A DNA stretch of 8,157 nt from contig CAYSBA010000044.1 in assembly GCA_964429075.1 (NCBI GenBank), forward strand, positions 1-8,157, read 5' to 3'. The translations under genes were made by a program, and so were the position numbers. A model generated the notes under the pieces. The model was not told where the DNA came from, ran no database searches, and was given only the letters and a program-made list of their open reading frames with translations. Shown here piece after piece: positions 5,811 to 8,157 of the stretch. The DNA comes from CAYSBA01 sp964429075 [NCBI: uncultured bacterium] (lineage in GTDB: Bacteria; CAYSBA01). Position 1 is the stretch's first letter, and the number at the start of each line of letters is the position of its first letter.

Positions 5811-6549
5811 AAGAATAGTTATAATCTTTATATCTATCTTTTTATTTGGCACAAAATCTGGTGCAGCTATAAAAGACTACGAAGATGCCATTGACTACTT
5901 TAATTCCGGAAATTATACAGAGGCGATTAAAAGATTTGAGGATATTAGGAACCGTTATCCCTTCAGTCGTTATGCAAGGCTATCTCTCTTGAGGATAGCA
6001 GATTCGTACTTTAAACAGGGTAATTATCAGGAAGCTGCATCTTCATACAGTACATATGTTGAACTATATCCAGATAGCAAAGAGTATGAATATGCACTCT
6101 ATAGGATCGGTAAATCCTATCAAAAAGATGCACCATCCAATCTCTGGATTTTTGCACCACCTCCATATGAAAGATCACTTCAATCACCAAAAAAGGCAAT
6201 TAATATCTTCAAAAGATACCTGAATGAGTTTCCACATGGTAGATGGTCAAAGGATGCAAAAGAGGGAATAGAGAAGATGGTAGCTCTTTTGATAAAAAAG
6301 GAGATCTACAGTGCACAATTCTATGAGAAGAGAAAAGGCTATGCAGGTGCACTTTTCAGGTATATCCATCTTTTAAAGAGGTATCCAGAATATAAGACCA
6401 GAATTGCCAAAAAGATTTCCTGTGATACAAAACTTTTGCTCTCTGAGGATGCAGATGGAAAAGAAAAGCTAAAGGAGATCAAACGAACTGTAAAATCTAT
6501 GGGACTTGATGTAGAAAGCCTATTTAAGGTGAATGGTGATTGTGGCTAA
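5791..6549 (+). CDS. BamD-like outer-membrane assembly TPR protein, without lipobox cysteine
   Basis: The 252-residue exported protein matches the BamD/YfiO family, whose members help fold beta-barrel proteins into the outer membrane as part of the BAM complex. A signal peptide covers about 1-25: K2, K7/R8, hydrophobic IVIIFISIFLFG, then SGA|A. TPR units follow: YEDAIDYFNSGNYTEAIKRF (30-49) with RYPFSRYA, then SYFKQGNYQEAASSY (72-86) with LYPDS. The family's D-P-S region appears as KDAPSN (112-117), and a third unit is KKAINIFKRYLNEFP (134-148). The tail AQFYEKRKGYAGALFRYIHLLKRYP (175-199) is characteristic of BamD. The typical lipoprotein cysteine after the signal is absent; the first cysteine is C211. 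It may therefore be soluble in the periplasm or a related TPR protein with another job. Its start overlaps dapA by 20 bases and has no clear ribosome-binding site, so translation is probably coupled to dapA. Confidence 0.85.
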   Translation: MKALLNKRIVIIFISIFLFGTKSGAAIKDYEDAIDYFNSGNYTEAIKRFEDIRNRYPFSRYARLSLLRIADSYFKQGNYQEAASSYSTYVELYPDSKEYEYALYRIGKSYQKDAPSNLWIFAPPPYERSLQSPKKAINIFKRYLNEFPHGRWSKDAKEGIEKMVALLIKKEIYSAQFYEKRKGYAGALFRYIHLLKRYPEYKTRIAKKISCDTKLLLSEDADGKEKLKEIKRTVKSMGLDVESLFKVNGDCG

Positions 6550-6553
6550 ATTT

Positions 6554-6582
6554 TTGAAACAAAGCAATATCTTTGTTATATT
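6554..6582 (+). promoter_or_regulatory. Predicted sigma70-type promoter of the FHA gene
   Basis: TTGAAA (6554-6559) and TATATT (6577-6582) each match consensus at 5 of 6 bases with the ideal 17-base spacer. Transcription would start near 6589, about 25 bases before ATG 6614, leaving room for the AAGGAG site at 6601-6606. This is the best promoter match in the window. Confidence 0.6.
6558..6577. repeat. Inverted repeat inside the FHA-gene promoter spacer
   Basis: AACAAAG (6558-6564), six bases CAATAT, then CTTTGTT (6571-6577) form a perfect 7-bp inverted repeat. It fills the spacer between the predicted -35 and -10, a classic repressor operator position. It starts nine bases after the BamD-like stop codon, so a weak AT-rich terminator is the alternative; the low GC content of the arms makes that less convincing. 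Confidence 0.45.
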
Positions 6583-6613
6583 ATTGAGTTGATATTAAAA
6601 AAGGAGTCACAAG

Positions 6614-7909
6614 ATGGCAAAAAAGGCACGTTATGCATTGAGATTTATCTCCGGAAAATATGAAGGTGGTGAATTCCCATTAGAAGATGGCAAAGAAATC
6701 ATTGTTGGTCGCAGTAACGATATAGATATTGTAATTGTAGAGGATATGGTCTCACGTAAACACGCCAAGATCACAGTAAATGGCGATAACATCGTTCTTG
6801 AGGATCTCGGCAGTACGAATGGAACCTTTGTTAATGGCAATAAGATAAAAAAGACAAATCTAAAAGTGGGTGACCGAATTATATTTGGTACATCAATATT
6901 AAAACTTGTTGAGCTTATACCCGATGAAAAGGAGGTTGATATTGATGATGATCTTGAAATAGTGGACAACAATGAAGAAGAAGCCCTGATTGAAGACGAA
7001 CAGATACTGGAAGAGGAAGAGATTATAGATGAAATAGATGACGATATGATATTGGAGGATGAAGAGATTGATGAAAAAAAGGTAGCACAATCCGATGCAA
7101 AGAGTATGGATGTAGAAGAAGAACTTGATGTACATGAGGAAGAAGAGGAGGAAGAAGAAGAGCTAATAGAAGATGTGGAGGATCTAATTGAAGAGGAAGA
7201 ACTAATTGAAGACTCACAAGAATCAAAAAAGACCGACGAGAAAGAGGTAAAGAAACAAAAGGATATAAAAGAGGAAAAAGATCATCAAAAGCCCTCCAAA
7301 CCAGAACCAAAATTGAAGATGGTAAAAAGTGGCAAGAAGATCCCCTACAAGATCGACAGTGGCAAAAAGATTATGAGCGGGACATTGGACGAACTTGAAA
7401 TTGGTGATGTCCTGCAGATGATAGGGACAATGAAAAAAAGTGGTAAACTTATAATAAAATCTGGCGATATAACCGGCTGTATTGTCCTTCAAAAAGGTAT
7501 CCTCAAATCCTGTTATATCGAAGGAAGCCAGGCATCCTCTGAACACGATTTATATACACTGTTGGATGTCCAGGGTGGTGAGTTTGAGCTTCTAAGTTTT
7601 TCAGCAGACGAAAAACCCGAAGATATATTCAATCTTTCAATAGAAGAGGCCATCCTTAATGCTACAAAAAGAAAGGATGAACTTAACAATCTATTTGAGT
7701 CTTTTCCAGAATTAAAGAACAACCTTAAGATGCCACATCCACTTGAGCCAAAACTGTCAGATCTTTCAAAAGATGAATTAGATCTATTTCAGGAGGTAAT
7801 AAACAAAGGCAATGTCCAGACTATTCTGACAACAAAGAATGTAGACGAAATTGAGCTCTACAAACAGGTGTCACATCTTATTAAAAAGGGATATCTGATT
7901 GGCGAATGA
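6614..7909 (+). CDS. FHA domain protein with long acidic linker and DUF4388 (PATAN-type) domain
   Basis: This 431-residue cytoplasmic protein has three parts. The FHA domain (about 7-100) shows the phosphothreonine-binding residues G32-R33-S34, S47-R48-K49-H50 and S67-T68-N69-G70-T71, so it should bind a phosphothreonine peptide from a Ser/Thr kinase pathway. Residues 104-200 are a strikingly acidic linker, with about 55 of 97 residues Asp or Glu, including a run of nine Glu at 175-183. It is followed by a Lys-rich segment (205-253). The DUF4388 domain spans about 255-355 (SGTLDELEIGDVLQMIG at 255-271; KKSGKLIIKSG; QGGEFELLSF). The last 45 residues form a small helical, winged-helix-like tail ending KKGYLIGE. 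FHA and DUF4388 pairings are common in deltaproteobacterial signalling and motility regulators; the target here is unknown. AAGGAG at 6601-6606 supports the start. It overlaps pgpA by 11 bases, so the two are probably co-transcribed. Confidence 0.9.
   Translation: MAKKARYALRFISGKYEGGEFPLEDGKEIIVGRSNDIDIVIVEDMVSRKHAKITVNGDNIVLEDLGSTNGTFVNGNKIKKTNLKVGDRIIFGTSILKLVELIPDEKEVDIDDDLEIVDNNEEEALIEDEQILEEEEIIDEIDDDMILEDEEIDEKKVAQSDAKSMDVEEELDVHEEEEEEEEELIEDVEDLIEEEELIEDSQESKKTDEKEVKKQKDIKEEKDHQKPSKPEPKLKMVKSGKKIPYKIDSGKKIMSGTLDELEIGDVLQMIGTMKKSGKLIIKSGDITGCIVLQKGILKSCYIEGSQASSEHDLYTLLDVQGGEFELLSFSADEKPEDIFNLSIEEAILNATKRKDELNNLFESFPELKNNLKMPHPLEPKLSDLSKDELDLFQEVINKGNVQTILTTKNVDEIELYKQVSHLIKKGYLIGE
6916..7270 (+). 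repeat. Purine-rich low-complexity tract coding the acidic linker
   Basis: This part of the FHA gene is dominated by GAA, GAG and GAT codons, making the plus strand strongly purine-rich, with short near-repeats coding LIED- and EEEL-like units. It explains the open, Leu/Phe-rich reading frames on the opposite strand, which are not genes. Such tracts often vary in length between strains by slippage. Confidence 0.7.
7886..7891 (+). promoter_or_regulatory. pgpA: Ribosome-binding site supporting the TTG start of pgpA
   Basis: AAGGGA lies seven bases before TTG 7899, inside the end of the FHA gene. It is a moderate Shine-Dalgarno match at a good distance, and no other start codon is available in the frame (see pgpA). 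Confidence 0.55.
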
Positions 7910-8157
7910 AAAGACCTATGGCACAAAACTAATTATTGTTACCGTTAGTGGTTTTGGTGCTGGATACTCTCCAGTTGCATCTGGTACAGTCGGAACCATA
8001 GTTGCTATACCTCTTGGCTGGGTATTTTCTCGATTTTCTTACTGGGTCTGGTTTATATCGCTCTTATCTCTCTTTTTTGTTGCATGCTGGTTATCAGAGA
8101 GGGCAGAAGAGATATTTGAAGAACATGATTCTTCGAAGATAGTAATTGATGAAATAG
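7899..8157 (+). CDS. pgpA: Phosphatidylglycerophosphatase A, N-terminal part, probable TTG start
   Basis: The first 86 codons are present; the rest lies beyond the window. PgpA is an inner-membrane enzyme that removes phosphate from phosphatidylglycerophosphate to give phosphatidylglycerol. The family signature GFGAGYSPVASGTVGT (about 19-34) is followed by a hydrophobic membrane stretch (IVAIPLGW), a second one (WVWFISLLSLFFVACW), and the acidic IVIDEI motif at the window end, which corresponds to the catalytic DE(F/V)VG region. The frame has a TGA stop at 7896-7898, directly followed by TTG 7899, and no ATG, GTG or TTG between there and the GFGAGYSP motif. TTG is therefore the only reasonable start; ATT codons at 7932 and 7935 would be very rare. 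The start overlaps the FHA gene by 11 bases, which suggests translational coupling. The ATG at 7906 is in another frame and soon hits a stop. Family call is firm; the start is inferred. Confidence 0.9.
   Translation, partial: MANEKTYGTKLIIVTVSGFGAGYSPVASGTVGTIVAIPLGWVFSRFSYWVWFISLLSLFFVACWLSERAEEIFEEHDSSKIVIDEI

Noticed and set aside
6631-7310. Several long minus-strand open frames opposite the FHA gene
   Set aside because: They are by-products of the purine-rich acidic-linker codons; their products are low-complexity Leu/Phe/Ser strings without domains or ribosome-binding sites.
1-8157. Search for tRNA, rRNA, riboswitch, CRISPR, insertion sequence, prophage or attachment sites
   Set aside because: Coding density is high and intergenic gaps are about 105 bases or less; I saw no cloverleaf, repeat array, transposase, integrase or terminal repeats.

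Overview
The window is an ordinary-looking, gene-dense stretch of an AT-rich bacterial chromosome. It has eight protein genes, two of them cut by the window ends, and no RNA genes, mobile elements or CRISPR arrays that I can see. The cell is very probably Gram-negative: there is a BamD-like outer-membrane assembly factor, a secreted DsbA-type thioredoxin-fold protein and a predicted lipoprotein. The mix of FHA/DUF4388, GAF/HD-GYP and stand-alone cNMP-domain proteins, with heavy use of ATA (Ile) and AGA/AGG (Arg) codons, recalls deltaproteobacteria-like or Deferribacteres-like anaerobes, possibly thermophilic. That placement is inference and was not tested by any search.

Layout. (1) Bases 1-728, minus strand: 5' part of a secreted thioredoxin-fold protein with a CPYC active site. 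(2) Bases 834-3746, plus strand: a tight three-gene operon of glutamate dehydrogenase, a stand-alone cyclic-nucleotide-binding protein and a GAF/HD-GYP phosphodiesterase. (3) Bases 3750-3766: a hairpin serving as a shared terminator for this operon and the convergent gene. (4) Bases 3798-4823, minus strand: a lipoprotein of unknown function rich in Gly/Trp repeats. (5) Bases 4932-6549, plus strand: dapA (lysine/diaminopimelate synthesis) overlapping a BamD-like TPR gene. (6) Bases 6614-8157, plus strand: an FHA/DUF4388 protein under its own promoter, overlapping the start of pgpA (phosphatidylglycerol synthesis), which runs off the end.

How the genes fit together. The first operon places an ammonia/glutamate-node enzyme beside two signalling proteins, one with the residues expected to bind a cyclic nucleotide and one with the residues expected to hydrolyse a cyclic dinucleotide. 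This is the most suggestive functional grouping here. The right half is mostly cell-envelope biology: diaminopimelate for peptidoglycan, outer-membrane protein assembly and phospholipid headgroups, with an FHA signalling protein inserted.

Starts. Several starts were set by ribosome-binding sites: 2080, 2601 and 4823 are preferred over slightly longer readings, and pgpA most likely begins at a TTG at 7899. The minus-strand thioredoxin-fold gene and dapA appear to have no leader or a very short one. I found no clearly new biological system. The most interesting items are the GDH/cNMP/HD-GYP operon, the BamD-like protein without a lipidation cysteine, the repeat lipoprotein and the possible leaderless gene.
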